Source: Kuschelorhynchus macadamiae
Lineage: Eukaryota; Arthropoda; Insecta; Coleoptera; Curculionidae
Length of the DNA stretch: 64,000 nt
Direction: 5' to 3'
Assembly: GCA_030620095.1 (NCBI GenBank)
Contig: JAUTXW010003817.1
Location: forward strand, 186,001 to 250,000
The notes beneath the pieces are model-generated. The model was given only the letters and a program-made list of their open reading frames with translations. It did no database searches and was not told where the DNA came from. Positions 21,215-32,024 of this stretch are shown piece by piece; the stretch's first letter is position 1, and each line of letters opens with the position of its first letter. The position numbers were made by a program, and so were the translations under genes.

Positions 21215-22552
21215 AGGTAAATGTGGTCACAGTTGGTTGCGCGACTGCACCGTTGTCAAGTAAACAATAGAGGGGACTATAGGGAATAGGCCCTCTGTCT
21301 TTATTTAGTGCTTTCTTACCACATTTAACTATTTCTATACTCTCAAATGCATCCAATAATCTATTATTAGATACATAAACAATACATCAACTTAAGATTA
21401 TTTATTCCTATTTGGTGATTGTTTTCTAAAGCATGTTGGGCAACGCTTGACTTTTCTGTTCTTCCGTATCTTAAATGTGCCATGTGTTCTTTAAAACGAA
21501 TGTTTATGGAGCGTTTAGTTTGCCCAACATATTTTAGATTGCAGTCATTACAGCTAATTTCATAGATGCCACTCCTCTCCTTCAAGTCGACTTTGTCTTT
21601 AGGGTTTCCAAGGAGATTTTTCAAACTGTTCTCCGTTTTGTAGGCTACTCTAAAACCTACGTTTTTAAATACTTTTTCTAGACCTCTCGTATATCTGGGA
21701 TCATATGGGACTACTATGAACTTATTGGGAGCCTCAGGTGCTTGAAGAGTAGTGGCATCTTTTAACATTTTCTTATGCTTATGTCTATTTACTAATTTAT
21801 GTACAAAATTACCATTATATCCGTTACTTTTAGCTATATTTTTAATCCGATTCATTTCATTGTTAAAACGTTCTTTACTTAATGGAAAATTGACTAATCT
21901 GTGCGTTAAGAAATGAAATGCTGCCAATTTGTGTTGACGGCAATGAAATGAGTCGGATGTTATATACCTATCAGTAATAGTAAATTTCCTATAAATATCA
22001 AATTCTAATTTATCGTTATTTCTAATAACTAACGTGTCGAGAAAAGGTAATTGCCCATTGTTCTCCTTTTCATACGTAAAATTAATAGAAGGATATTTAT
22101 TGTTTAATGTTTCTAAGAAAGTGTCTAAATTTTCTGTTTTAGTATCAAAAATAGCAAATATATCGTCTACGTATCTATACCACACCCTTGGGAAATACTT
22201 GAGTTCTTTTTTGAACTGGGTTTCTAATCTACCCATAAACAAATTTGCAAGGAACGAAGATAAGCAATTGCCCATCGCAGTTCCCTCAAGTTGTTATATA
22301 TATGTATAATATTTATTGTTGAACTGACAAAAATTTTGATTCATACATAATTTTTTAAGAAGTAAATATTCATGAATAATTTCTTTCTTCAAATTATTGA
22401 TTTCAAGTAGTTCTTTTAGGCACCCTAAAGCTAGTGGTATGGGTACACTAGGAAACAATGAGCTTACATCAAAAGATATTCAAATTTCACCTTCTTTTAA
22501 GTGAACATTCTTAATTTTATCTAAGAATTGTAACGAGTTAGTAACCTCAAAG
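21215..22552 (-). pseudogene. Penelope-like RT (palm, thumb) with GIY-YIG endonuclease
   Basis: From 22552 the minus strand gives SFDVSSLFPSVPIPLAL (motif A region), then a stop, then GTAMGNCLSSFLANLFMG and WYRYVDDIFAIFDT (catalytic YVDD intact). It continues with LPFLDTLVIRNN, a thumb region, then SGIYEISCNDCNLKYVGQTK and RFKEHMAHLRYG, the GIY-YIG endonuclease. A frame change near 21372 leads to a C-terminal NLLLDAFESIEIVKC to about 21215. In this family the RT and GIY-YIG act together for insertion. At least two disabling breaks are visible. Confidence 0.9.
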
Positions 22553-22787
22553 TTATAATAATAATAATAATAATAATAATATTTTTATTGTCTAACAGGA
22601 AACCCAATTACAAGACAAATTAGCTTAATATATATAGTTTACATCATTATTAACTTAAGTACATTATACAATTGAAACTAAATAAGTATCACAAAACCAA
22701 ATTCAAACTAGTCTTGGTATAATTACAAAATAAATGGAACAATATTTGCGTAACAAATCACCCCAAAGCCCAGCCAAAGATAATTAT
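22553..22787 (-). repeat. Element H 3' UTR and (ATT)n tail
   Basis: A short UTR without coding pattern ends in about nine ATT units (seen as ATA repeats at 22554-22580 on the plus strand). The next bases leftwards are Penelope-like codons. A 4-bp ATAA is shared at the two borders, too short to prove a target duplication. Confidence 0.75.
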
Positions 22788-24134
22788 TTAACAATAATGC
22801 ATATGTAAATACTCAACAACTTTCTTTCTAAATTTACTGAAGGTTAGATCATGAATGTCAATGTCGATCTCTGCAGAGATGGAATTAAAATACTGACATG
22901 CCCGAAACAGTGTGGCTTTGTGCTCTCCATAATTTCGATAGAGTGGAAGATAGAAATATGTCGTAGTTCTCATATACCGTTGGGGTACATGAAAGTTAAG
23001 TTTCTGCAGAAGGGAACTGCAGTCGATCTGGTTATTGGCCAACCTAAATAAAAAAGTTAAAGAAGCATAAGCCCTTCTACCAGATAGGGACACAAATCCA
23101 AACCTTTGAAGCAGGGCTGAGTGATCAAACCCTCGAGCAGGATACACTCCATCCAACCTATATGCCAAGTGTTTTAAGAATTTTCGGTGCACATATTCAA
23201 TTTGGTTTATTTGCACCATGTATATAGGTGACCACACTATAGAGGCGTATTCTAGTTTGGACCGAACAAGTGCATTGTACAACGTTATAACACATTCACT
23301 GTCAGTGAATTTACTGGTTGTGCGAATGATAAAGCCAAGAGTTTTCAATGCAGATTGCGTTATCTCCTCAATATGACCATTGAACGACAAGGTCCTGTCA
23401 ACAACTACTCCTAGATCCCTAACCGATTCACAGTTAGGTAGGACATTATTGGAAATACTATACTGAAACAGAATTTGATTATGCTTTCGGGTGAGTGTCA
23501 TCTTCTTACATTTTTGTACATTTAAGGGAAGCTTGTTTGTGCTACACCAATCAGTAATAATTTTCAGATCATTCTGAAGTTCCTCGCAATCAGCCGTGGA
23601 ACGTACCACCCTGTAGACCTTCATATCGTCCGCGAATAAGATGGTCTTGCTAGAGATTCCCATTGCAATATCATTGATGAAAATGGAGAAAATTAACGGC
23701 GCTAGATTACTCCCCTGGGGGGCTCCACTTGTAGCAGAGAATTTACCTGATTGATACCCATTATATTCTACGAATAGTTGACGGTTTTTTAAGTATGATT
23801 GAAAAAAAGAAATAAGGTTGCCGTCGAAGCCGATATCCTGCATTTTGGTTAGTACAATTTTGTGGTCTATTTTATCGAATGCTTTAGAGAAGTCTGTGTA
23901 TACTACATCAACTTGAAGACCCTCATGTAAAGCGTCCTGAAGGAAGCTAGCTAGGTTTGTGACGGTTGAACGTTGGTGGAAGAACCCATGTTGTTCCGGG
24001 ATAATAACAAATTTAAGTTGAAAAAACAATTTATTATATACAGCTTTCTCAAGAACCTTTGCAAAGTTTGGGATGATTGAAACAGGGCGGTAGTTTGATA
24101 TTGATATTTTTTCCCCTGATTTGATATGGGACAA
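22788..24134 (-). pseudogene. Element H ORF2, reverse transcriptase main part
   Basis: The frame is open for 448 codons and starts just before ISNYRPVSIIPNFAKVLEK. It has VVYTDFSKAFDKIDHKIVL (motif A), TSGAPQGSNLAPLIFSIF (an A replaces the usual V), ILFADDMKVYRVV (catalytic box intact), VRDLGVVVDRTLSFNGH, and a thumb with QIEYVHRKFLKHLAYR. It ends FSKFRKKVVEYLHMHYC. With the upstream frame it makes a nearly complete ORF2. Confidence 0.92.
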
Positions 24135-25675
24135 ATTTTTGATATTTTCCAGATCTCGGGAAAGCTGTTAGTTTTTAAGGATAAATTAAAAATGGTTGTA
24201 AGTGGTAAGGCAAGTGTATGAGCACAATCCTTTAAAATAAATGAAGGAATATTGTCGTGGCCAGATGTTAGTTTTGGCTTAAGAGATTTTAGCGCGTTTG
24301 TGACATCTTCTACACTCAAAGTTCCTAGTTTTATTAAGTTGCTATTATTTTGAGGTGCTATTGGGGTCGTGGAATTCTGATCCGTGGTACTAGAGGGGGA
24401 ATACACACTCTTAAAAAAGTGGGCAAAGGAGTCCACAATGTCCTGCTCAGAGGTAATTTCCTTACTATTATATGACATAGTGCTTGGAATTCGTGATTTG
24501 CCTTTTTTACTTTGGACATAGCTCCAAAAACGTTTTGGGTCCAGCTTCATAGAGCCCTGCACAGAGATTAGGTATATATTATAGGCCTCATTAATTTTCT
24601 CTTTGATTTTAGTTCGAAGGTCTCGATAATCATTCAGAAAATTGATTTGTTTAGTTTTAAACCACCTATTCCTGAAAAGAGATTTTCTCCTAATATCAAC
24701 AATAATATCCTGAGTATACCAGTTTGGATAGTTAAATTTACGCTTCTTAAAATTATTATATTTAGGTACACATATATCAAACATAATCATTAATTCACCA
24801 TAAAAACTCTGAGCTGCTGCATTGACTTCAGACATATTCTCAAGAAAAGCCCAATCATGAATTAATATAAGTTCATAGAGCAAATTAAAGTTAGCTTTCC
24901 TAAAATTAAATTTTTTATTATATGGGTTAACTCTGAAATTATTAGTTTGGTTACTTGTTTCTAATTTGAGAGTAATATTTAAAGTTGGATGATAGACATC
25001 TTCTTTTACTAAACATTGACATTCACTGTCCACCATACAATAGATGTCTGCAATAACCAGATCAAGCAGGTTATTATACTGATTGTAAATAGAGTTGTGT
25101 TGTGTAAGATTTAAAAAATCCATAAATTCATATACAGCATCCAATCTGGAGTTTGTATTATGAAGTTCAATGTTATGCTCCTGAAAATGGATATTAAAGT
25201 CACCCAGAATTACAAAGTTATTATTGGTTACACACTCTAACGATTCGATATATTCAAACATGTGCCTGTAAGTCTCCACAGCTGTATTTGGCTGTATATA
25301 AACACAAAAAATCACAGCAGTGCAATGACCTAGTAATATCTTGCATCCAACCATATCAATTGATGGGATGGCTTCATGGAAGGTGTTTAAATTTAGTTTA
25401 TAGGAGATCAGATCAGAGCGTACAGCCAGCAATACACCTCCTCCTCTCGTCACATTCAGGGCATTAAGATTTCTATCTGACCGATAGACTGCATTGTTTT
25501 CGTCAAACAGTTCGGAATCATTTACTGTTGATTGAATCCATGTTTCACTAACTGCTACCACCATATATTCCGCTGAACTTGTAGATTTGTAAAACTCGTG
25601 CATTTTTGTGTTCAGACCCCTTACGTTTTGGTAGATAATATTAAAATTACAGTTACTGTTAGACAAATTTATCAG
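24130..25675 (-). pseudogene. Element H ORF2, endonuclease, linker and RT N-terminus
   Basis: The frame gives IIYQNVRGLNTKMHEF, VAVSETWIQS (catalytic Glu), TRGGGVLLAVRS, FVILGDFNIHFQE and NNLLDLVIAD, then YHPTLNITLKLE in place of the usual SDH block. The linker has YPNWYTQDIIVDIRRK and RFWSYVQSKKGK. The RT starts with KSLKPKLTSGHDNIPSFIL. The frame switches near 24130, just before the NYRPVS block, consistent with a single-base indel. Apart from that one break, the protein looks complete. Confidence 0.9.
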
Positions 25676-26445
25676 TTTTTTTGCTCCTGGATAATTTTTG
25701 GTGATCCATTAATATATTTAATTTTTAGATTAGCTTCACCATTTGCTTGACGCGTCGTAAGTTGTTGCTTTATTTCACGAAATTCTTTAAGTTGTTGTGG
25801 TGTTTTGTCTGAGTTGACAGATAAGTGTTTCAAGTTATCGTGTTTTTTTAAGTTCCTAGAATTCCTTAGTGCTTCAATAACCTTCTGTGATGAGGATAAT
25901 CTAACTTTGATTGGTCTAATTTTATTTTGGGAGGGACGACCTAGACGATAAACTTGTATGACATCGTTTACTTCTATATTCGGACACAAGGTTTGCAGAA
26001 TCATGGTGGCTGAATCGTTATCATCTTGTTTGGCATTTGGTAAAGTTGACTCAGTTTTATTGAAAATAATTAGGTTGTTCTTTCTATATTCCCGATCATA
26101 AAACTCTTCAAGTATATTAGAATTAGTGGTATATTCAGTAGGTGGAATTTGAGGAATTACCTGTGGAGTACCATTTATTTTGTCTGCGATTGAGTTTAGT
26201 TGCAGTTTAAGATCAATGATTTGATCTTTCAGATCCTCAACCTCCTTGGCCAACATTGGAACCTTGTAGAATGACCCCTCACATTCTGAGCAAAGATAAA
26301 TTAGTTTCCTCTTGCCCTTGAGTTGTAAGCACCTAACCTCGGACGCGGTTAATTCAGCACAACTAGGACAGTTCATTTTTTTGCAACTATCACATGGGAA
26401 AGATTGTTCCTTGTTATTATTGCACTTTACACAGTTTTCAAACAT
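25672..26445 (-). CDS. Element H ORF1: PHD-like zinc finger, coiled coil, RRM-like domain
   Basis: I choose the ATG at about 26445 (MFENCVKC), although the frame is open to 26529. Residues 4-60 hold CVKC, CDSCKKMNCPSC and LCSEC, a PHD-like finger with an ASEVRCL block. Residues 65-97 form a coiled coil (KEVEDLKDQIIDLKLQL). Residues 120-235 resemble the RRM-like and C-terminal domains of LINE ORF1 proteins (YRKNNLIIFNKTES, VIQVYRLGRPSQNKIRPIKV). It should bind element RNA. It ends CAA AAA AAC TGA, which creates an A AAA AAC heptamer directly before the stop. No internal break is seen. Confidence 0.85.
   Translation of the reverse strand: MFENCVKCNNNKEQSFPCDSCKKMNCPSCAELTASEVRCLQLKGKRKLIYLCSECEGSFYKVPMLAKEVEDLKDQIIDLKLQLNSIADKINGTPQVIPQIPPTEYTTNSNILEEFYDREYRKNNLIIFNKTESTLPNAKQDDNDSATMILQTLCPNIEVNDVIQVYRLGRPSQNKIRPIKVRLSSSQKVIEALRNSRNLKKHDNLKHLSVNSDKTPQQLKEFREIKQQLTTRQANGEANLKIKYINGSPKIIQEQKN
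25674..25682 (-). promoter_or_regulatory. Putative -1 ribosomal frameshift site (A AAA AAC)
   Basis: In the ORF1 frame the codons CAA AAA AAC TGA contain the heptamer A AAA AAC, a standard eukaryotic -1 slippery sequence. A -1 slip leads into CTG ATA AAT TTG TCT, which is exactly the ORF2 frame. ORF2 has no ATG before its first catalytic motif (QNVRGL); the first ATG comes two codons after that motif. I did not identify a downstream pseudoknot. Confidence 0.5.
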
Positions 26446-26689
26446 GATTTTCAGGCTGCCGCGGACGTTATACCGGGTCGGCACCAATATGGATTCTATG
26501 ATGGAAAAACAAGCATAAGAGTCACTCACTGCATTTGTGTCGGTATAAAAGCGATTTCTTTATCCGAAATTGTCACAAATATCAATAACTAATTAGTAAT
26601 TTAAAGAAAATTTAAGAAAATATTAACGAGCACATGGAATGAGATGTAAACAATAACAATAACATAACCACACATTATGGTTATCGTAT

Positions 26690-27162
26690 GAGATATTTAA
26701 TCTGCTGAATTCTTCTACTAACCATTTTGAAATATTGTACGTTGGTGATCCAACAGCTGAAACAATAGGTCTCATGGACTTCCCAGGTTTATGGATTTTG
26801 GGAAGGCAATACAGTTTAGATAACTGTGGGTTACTATGTGTTAGTTTAAATTTAAGTTTATCAGACACAAGGTTTTTACACTGTGTCCGAAGCGACAGAA
26901 TATCATTATTGGACACACTTGATCCCTCATATGTAAGAAGTTTTTTTTTAATGCTGATATTTTTCAAATCACCCAAACGCTTGTTTACTTCTGCTGTGTT
27001 AAAGTCAGTTGTTATAGATTCATAGCCGAATTGAGATAGAGTAGATGCTGTTTGTAAAACCACTGCTACGGTGTATCTGTGTTGTATTTTAGGATATCTT
27101 ATTATAATGATTAGTTTTCCTATCCTTTTAGATTTACGACTAAAACATTTTATATTAGACAA
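26690..27162 (-). pseudogene. Penelope-like RT, N-terminal part
   Basis: The frame reads LSKLYCLPKIHKPGKSMRP, IVSAVGSPTYNISKWLVEEF and then NISYDNHNV, where it departs into element H sequence. LPKIHKP and RPIVS..GSP.Y are diagnostic of Penelope-like RTs. The protein resumes at about 22552. An upstream RLGDLKNISIKKK stretch may be further N-terminal sequence. Confidence 0.9.
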
Positions 27163-27170
27163 ACCTAAAT

Positions 27171-29590
27171 TTATTATTTAAAGTATTATTTTTATTAGAT
27201 TTATAGGAATTACAATAATAAATTTAAATAAATGAAAATGAGTAGGTTAAATTTATTTTACTTTTAAAAAATATCAACAAAAGATTGCACATAGCAATCT
27301 TTTTTTGTTACACATCACATTTCTAATTTGTGTCACGATCTGAGGTTGGGAATACCTGCCACTTTAAGAAACCTACACTCAGTACTTATCAGTTTAATTA
27401 TTGGAATTTGATGGCAGGTTTAAGCATTTATACCTGCCACTTTAAGAAACCTACACTCAGTACTTATCAGTTTAATTATTGGAATTTGATGGCAGGTTTA
27501 AGCATTTTCTGGAGTTGAAATTAGTTTTGAGTAGTTAACACTACACGGTACAAAAATATATCTAATTTAAGAAGTATATAACTGGGTGTCGAAAACATTT
27601 TATTAAAAGTGAAAATCATGTCAACTTAAGAATTACACACCTACCTACCAAATAGTAGTGAGCATAACCTTTCCAAGTCTGTTAAAGCTGCAGACTTTTG
27701 TCTCATTACCTTAAATAATGTGACAAGATCCCGAGTCAGCTAAATGTTTAAAGCTGACCTTCGAACGGTACTTAGCGCTGGCAACGGATAGCTATTTCTT
27801 CTTAAATGCTGATATGCCTTAGAGCTGACACTTTGAAATGAAATTGCAGATGCAGTAGCATACCCTAGTAAGGTTGGCGGTGGAGTGGTATAAATGTTAA
27901 CACTTAAAGGAATCTTTAATTAATTAAATTAAGGTTGAAAACTTTTAGAAATGTCAATCTGGGTAACTAAGATAGAATGAAAACAAACTGATGACCCACA
28001 AAAAATAAATACAGCCTAAATAATCAAAAGAAAATGTTAATGAAATGATTATAAATAAAACAGATTAGAAACAGAATGTTAAAATGTATTCTTTTGTAAC
28101 TTTTTATAAAACTAACGACTTAGAAGTTAATAGACTCTAATAACTTCAAACGGACAAGTGTTAAAAATATTATCTACTACAGCACAATTACCTTAATCCG
28201 GATCCAACAAATGGCTAACAAAAGATCACCCCTTTTGTGTCTGAGTACTAATAATACTAATAACTTTGATCTAAACCAATGACTAAAAGAAAAGGTCCTA
28301 ACTTTTTATTTCGGATGTAAAAAAAATAATTATATGCTTTTTTAATGTAATTTTCATGAACAAAATGGGAACAATTCAGATAAATTGATTTTAAAACATA
28401 TACTAGATGCCTACACACATGCTTAAAAAGAGGACATATGGTTACAGTAGGTATGTGAAAATATCAAGTATTTGAACACCTTAGAAAAATGTATGTTTAC
28501 TACATACTATTTATACACATTTTAGCTGAATCTTTATCTGATTTAGTCTACTCAAATTTTCTGTCATCAGGTAAGCCTGCCAAAATCCAATCTTCACTCT
28601 CGTCTGTAATATTTCTTTTATTTTTTCAATTATTGGTTTTTAAAAAAGTCTGGAGCAGGTTACTCTCTGTAGCATCATTAACTTTTCTTTTTATTTTCAA
28701 AATGCTTAGCTTAGCATATAACCGCTAGAAATCATTTGATTTACAAATGTTTAACCAAATATTTACCCTTATTTAAGTTAATTTTGTCATATTTGTGGCA
28801 AGCATAAACCCTCTGTACTGTAGAAATCAGGGTTTTTAGGAAATCTATAAGACCTTATATTACATTTGTCCTTCGTTTTATTGTGGCTGAAGCAACCAGT
28901 AACCTCACAAGACCTATTGTTCTTGATTCTTAATACTCAAATGACTCTAACAATAAAATTCTTTTCTTTCCGAGGTAAACTTTATTCGGACAAAAAAATA
29001 AAAACTGTTATTTGTTGTCAAACTAGTAACCTAACCTTCAACTTTTATTGACGTTTATTTCCAGGGCATACTAAATTTTTTTCGAAAGCTACCTCACGTT
29101 TGACGTAGATGCGCTGACTGGCGAGCACACTTCTCTTCCCACCATGGTATAACTAAAATTGTGAAATGTTTACTTTATAAATTTATAGGGCAACAATAAA
29201 TAAATAAATAAATAATTCATACATAAGACGAATTATGCAGTTTTGTGCCAAAAATACTCATTAGAATTGACTTAATCACCCCAAAGAATAATAATATAGT
29301 TGTAACGACAATATTCTAGTGAATAGTAAACACTAAGGAGTGATTTCACATCAAGAATGTTTCTCAGTTGAAGTCGAATCAAATCAAATATATTACGGAT
29401 TTGTTTACATCACAACATGATACAGATTTAGTTCCTAATTAAGTATATATATATGCATTTACAGTTTACTGCACCTAGAGAACTAAATCTCCTTATGTGC
29501 AAAAATCAAAGTTAATAAAAGTAACTAATTTTACTTATAATTATATGACACAGAAATTCTAAAGTGGTGAGTCGTTTGTAACATGTCAAA
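27171..29590. other. No gene seen; contains an exact 78-bp tandem duplication
   Basis: AT-rich sequence without convincing coding frames. The open frames at 27330-27518, 28489-28728 and 28866-29051 have no motifs. A short (AATA)n run lies near 29193-29213, and 29080-29155 resembles 20045-20120 on the other strand. Confidence 0.5.
27353..27508 (+). repeat. Two 78-bp tandem copies with inverted ends
   Basis: The unit starts TACCTGCCACTTTAAG and is repeated at 27431 with at most one visible difference. Each unit begins with ACCTGCCA and has TGGCAGGT near its end, so each can fold on itself. The near identity implies a recent duplication. Confidence 0.9.
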
Positions 29591-29604
29591 TTTACAATAG
29601 ATAT

Positions 29605-29985
29605 CTAAAATAATACATTGAACTTAACACAATTTGTGCCTACGAATATTCTACAACTTTTGGCGAATTTTTTCTGATTAAGTATATTTTTGATATCTAA
29701 GGGAAGCAGATTATACATTTTTGGCGCTAAGTAGTTTATTGATCTAATATTAATATGGGTGACACTAGTAGGTATTATTAAATTTCTATTAATCTTGCGG
29801 CGAGTTTCATGAGAATGATTTACATAATTTCTTAGATGACTGCTTTTATGGACAAAGACAGCTGTTAATAAGACATATAAAGATCTTACATTTAGTATAT
29901 CTGCAGAATATAACAAGTGAGTTGAGTAGAATATATTTTTCCTCTGAATGGTTTTTAAAATAAAGTTTTTTATTTATTTGTATCA
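29605..29985 (-). pseudogene. Element K: RT thumb fragment
   Basis: The minus strand reads ILKTIQRKNIFYSTHLLY, SLYVLLTAVFVHKSS, NYVNHSHETRRKINRNLIIP and YLAPKMYNLLPLDIKNI, the end of a non-LTR RT of the H1 type (HNYNTR-like box and YN.LP). The fragment is truncated on both sides and no simple-repeat tail is visible. Confidence 0.7.
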
Positions 29986-30109
29986 ACAGCATACTGCCAA
30001 TTATATTTTTCTAAATTAACATAACTAGCTTAACAACTACCTTAATATTACCTAAAACTAAATTATTAAACTAAGTAACAATATTATATTATTTGCCTAA
30101 ACAAATTTG
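29986..30109. other. Short AT-rich spacer
   Basis: I see nothing that I can name between two RT fragments. Confidence 0.4.
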
Positions 30110-30265
30110 GTTTTTGTTTTCTAAATTTGGAATGACTTACAATGAAGGGATCTATCAGTCCGCAGTACTTATTAAAGTTCAAACACATCCTTACTAGTAT
30201 CAATTCTAAAGCATTAATTTTATTTGAATAGTGCGGATCCCAAATGAGACATGCATATTGATTTA
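30110..30265 (-). pseudogene. RT thumb fragment of the mosaic region
   Basis: The minus strand gives QYACLIWDPHYSNKINALEL followed by CLNFNKYCGLIDPF, the EYAS.VW.P.Y...I..LE block that follows the RT palm. It is bordered on the right by a plus-strand RT piece, so a rearrangement joins them. Confidence 0.7.
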
Positions 30266-30425
30266 TTGTTCCTTATCTATGTAAATGATTTACCCTCAGC
30301 TATATCTTATGGGCGCTGTACTTCTTTTGCTGATGATACCACAATACTTTGGCACCACAGTGATGTAAACATATTGAATAATATGGTATCTTCTGACCTA
30401 ATAACCATTAAAAACTGATGTGATG
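30258..30425 (+). pseudogene. RT palm fragment with FADD box, opposite orientation
   Basis: The plus strand reads LLFLIYVNDLPSAISYGRC and TSFADDTTILWHHSDVNIL, the region around the catalytic box. Its neighbours on both sides are minus-strand RT pieces, so this segment is inverted relative to them. Confidence 0.8.
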
Positions 30426-30429
30426 CGAA

Positions 30430-31140
30430 ATTCAACTCTATCAAATGCTTTTTCTAAATCGGTATATATCACATCAACCTGATGTCCATTTTTTAATGAT
30501 TCATGTACATATTGTGTAAAATTCATAAGATTAGTTATAGTTGAGCACATGGGAAGAAAACCATGCTGATGTTTTGATAGTCTATTTCTTACAGTACAAT
30601 ATATTCTTTTACTAATTATTAAATCAAATATTTTTTAGCATACTGAGAAAATGGTAACCGATCTGTAATTACAAATTTTATTCATATCATTACTTTTAAA
30701 GATTGGTATGACCTTACTTTCCTTCCATTGCACGGGATATATACCATTTTTTAGGCACTTATTAAAAATATATTTGAATGGAAGGACAAAAAATCAACAC
30801 AGCCCTTAAGAACATGGCTGGTATATTGTCAGTACCTACCGATTTGTTAACTTTTATATGTTTTGTTACTTCCCTAATTTCAGATTCAGATATCTCGTTA
30901 AAGGCAAATGTACTAAATGAATGAGGTAAATTAGGATATGTAAAATTTTTATTTGTATAATTTGATTTAAAAAATTCTGCAAATACATTTGCAATCTTTG
31001 TGGCCCCCTAACTTCTTCCTGATTTAGAGACATTAAATCGAGAATATCAGAGCATCTTTTTTGATTTTTTATACACTACCAAAAAGTTTCTTTTTTATAT
31101 TTTTAATTATTGTACCGTTATACCAAATAGGATACTGTCT
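30430..31140 (-). pseudogene. RT N-terminal half and linker of mosaic element N
   Basis: The minus strand gives FGITVQ and a basic linker near 31130, ATKIANVFAEFFKSNYTN and ISESEIREVTKHIKVNKSVG (about 31010-30850), then CNYRSVTIFSVC, RLSKHQHGFLPMCSTITNLM and HQVDVIYTDLEKAFDRVE (motif A) ending at about 30430. The RT then breaks, and the palm piece on the plus strand follows. Several frame changes occur. Confidence 0.75.
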
Positions 31141-31236
31141 GCTAGAATGATTAGACTTGGGAATGCATATGTTAAAGACATTATATACTTTATTATAAAA
31201 CTCCTCTATTGCCCTCTGAGTATCTATACCTTCTTT

Positions 31237-32020
31237 CTAACCTCTGAAGTTTCTTCGAAAAAACTTCTTTATGACAGCATTTTCAGGCCACTTAGAGATG
31301 TCCAATACTTCTGTAGTTCTTTCTATTGGTATTTCAATTCTGAAGCTAGAATATTCATTTGATTTATTTTTTAATTTTTCATCTTGAAAATGTCTAATGT
31401 CTAGGTTTTCCAAATATACCATTTGAGTATTAGAGACCCTGTTTTGAGAAAGTCTTACTAAAAGCATGGGCCTCACACTATTTATGTTATTGCCTTCCTG
31501 GATTACATTAGATAATGTGAGTTGTGTATTGGAATGGCCTACATCTAATGTTGGTTTCTCATAATTTCTAACATATATTTTCAGTTTTTTGAATTCTTGC
31601 TGCAACATATTAAATTTTTCATCAAGCTCATGTAGTTTTTTGTTAAATTTATTATGTACCACTTCCAGATTTAATTTGTTGTTTTCCATACTTTGATTTG
31701 AACCTTTATTAATATTTTCTGCAACGACCTTATTAAGGTCCACAAAGTTTTTTATTTCTTGCCTCTGATATATTAACTCCTCTAGGACCTTTTTACCATT
31801 TTCTACCTGGTCAGATGAACTGTCTATAATTAATTTTGAATTCTCCTTGAGTAATTGAGAATGTTATAATGTTATTTTGGGCTTCATCAAACTTGACTAT
31901 TAGTTTTTCATTATTTGCGACTATCTCTGCCTTTATAGTTGCAATTACTGATTTCTACTGATTTTCCATAGTTTTTATAAGTTTTTCCATTTTACTCTCA
32001 ATTTTTGCATTTAGGTCATG
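31237..32020 (-). pseudogene. Mosaic element N ORF1: coiled coil and RRM-like C-terminus
   Basis: Frame 31743-31237 gives NKFNKKLHELDEKFNMLQQE (coiled coil), VYLENLDIRHFQDEKLKNKS and SSFRIEIPIERTTEVLDISK with WPENAVIKKFFRRNFRG. That ending matches H1 ORF1 (WPNSVTVKLF). Upstream to 32020 the minus strand reads DLNAKIESKMEKLIKTMENQ and AEIVANNEKLIVKFDEAQNN with stops. Only about 100 bp separate this ORF1 from the RT linker, so the endonuclease is missing from its normal place. Confidence 0.75.
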
Positions 32021-32024
32021 TGAA

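Larger units (their letters stand above)
22553..26675 (-). mobile_element. Element H: nearly intact non-LTR retrotransposon inside the Penelope-like element
   Basis: It is about 4.1 kb, with ORF1 (285 codons open), ORF2 (endonuclease and RT, broken by a single frame change near 24130), a 3' UTR and an (ATT)n tail (ATA run at 22554-22580 on the plus strand). Both flanks are Penelope-like coding sequence that join logically, so the borders are known to within a few bases. It is the best preserved ORF1-ORF2 pair in the window. Confidence 0.88.
21000..27170 (-). mobile_element. Penelope-like element split by element H
   Basis: The minus strand carries a Penelope-type RT N-terminal part (27162-26690), then element H as an insertion (about 26675-22553), then the rest of the RT with YVDD and a GIY-YIG domain (22552-21215), then a hammerhead-like motif at 21172-21130. 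The order and orientation show that one Penelope-like element was interrupted. Frameshifts and a stop break both halves. The outer limits are not resolved. Confidence 0.85.

Noticed and set aside
22553..26675. A firm target-site duplication for element H
   Set aside because: Only ATAA is shared at the two borders, which is too short in AT-rich DNA.
27330..27518. 62-residue frame with an internal peptide repeat
   Set aside because: It is only the translation of the 78-bp tandem duplication.
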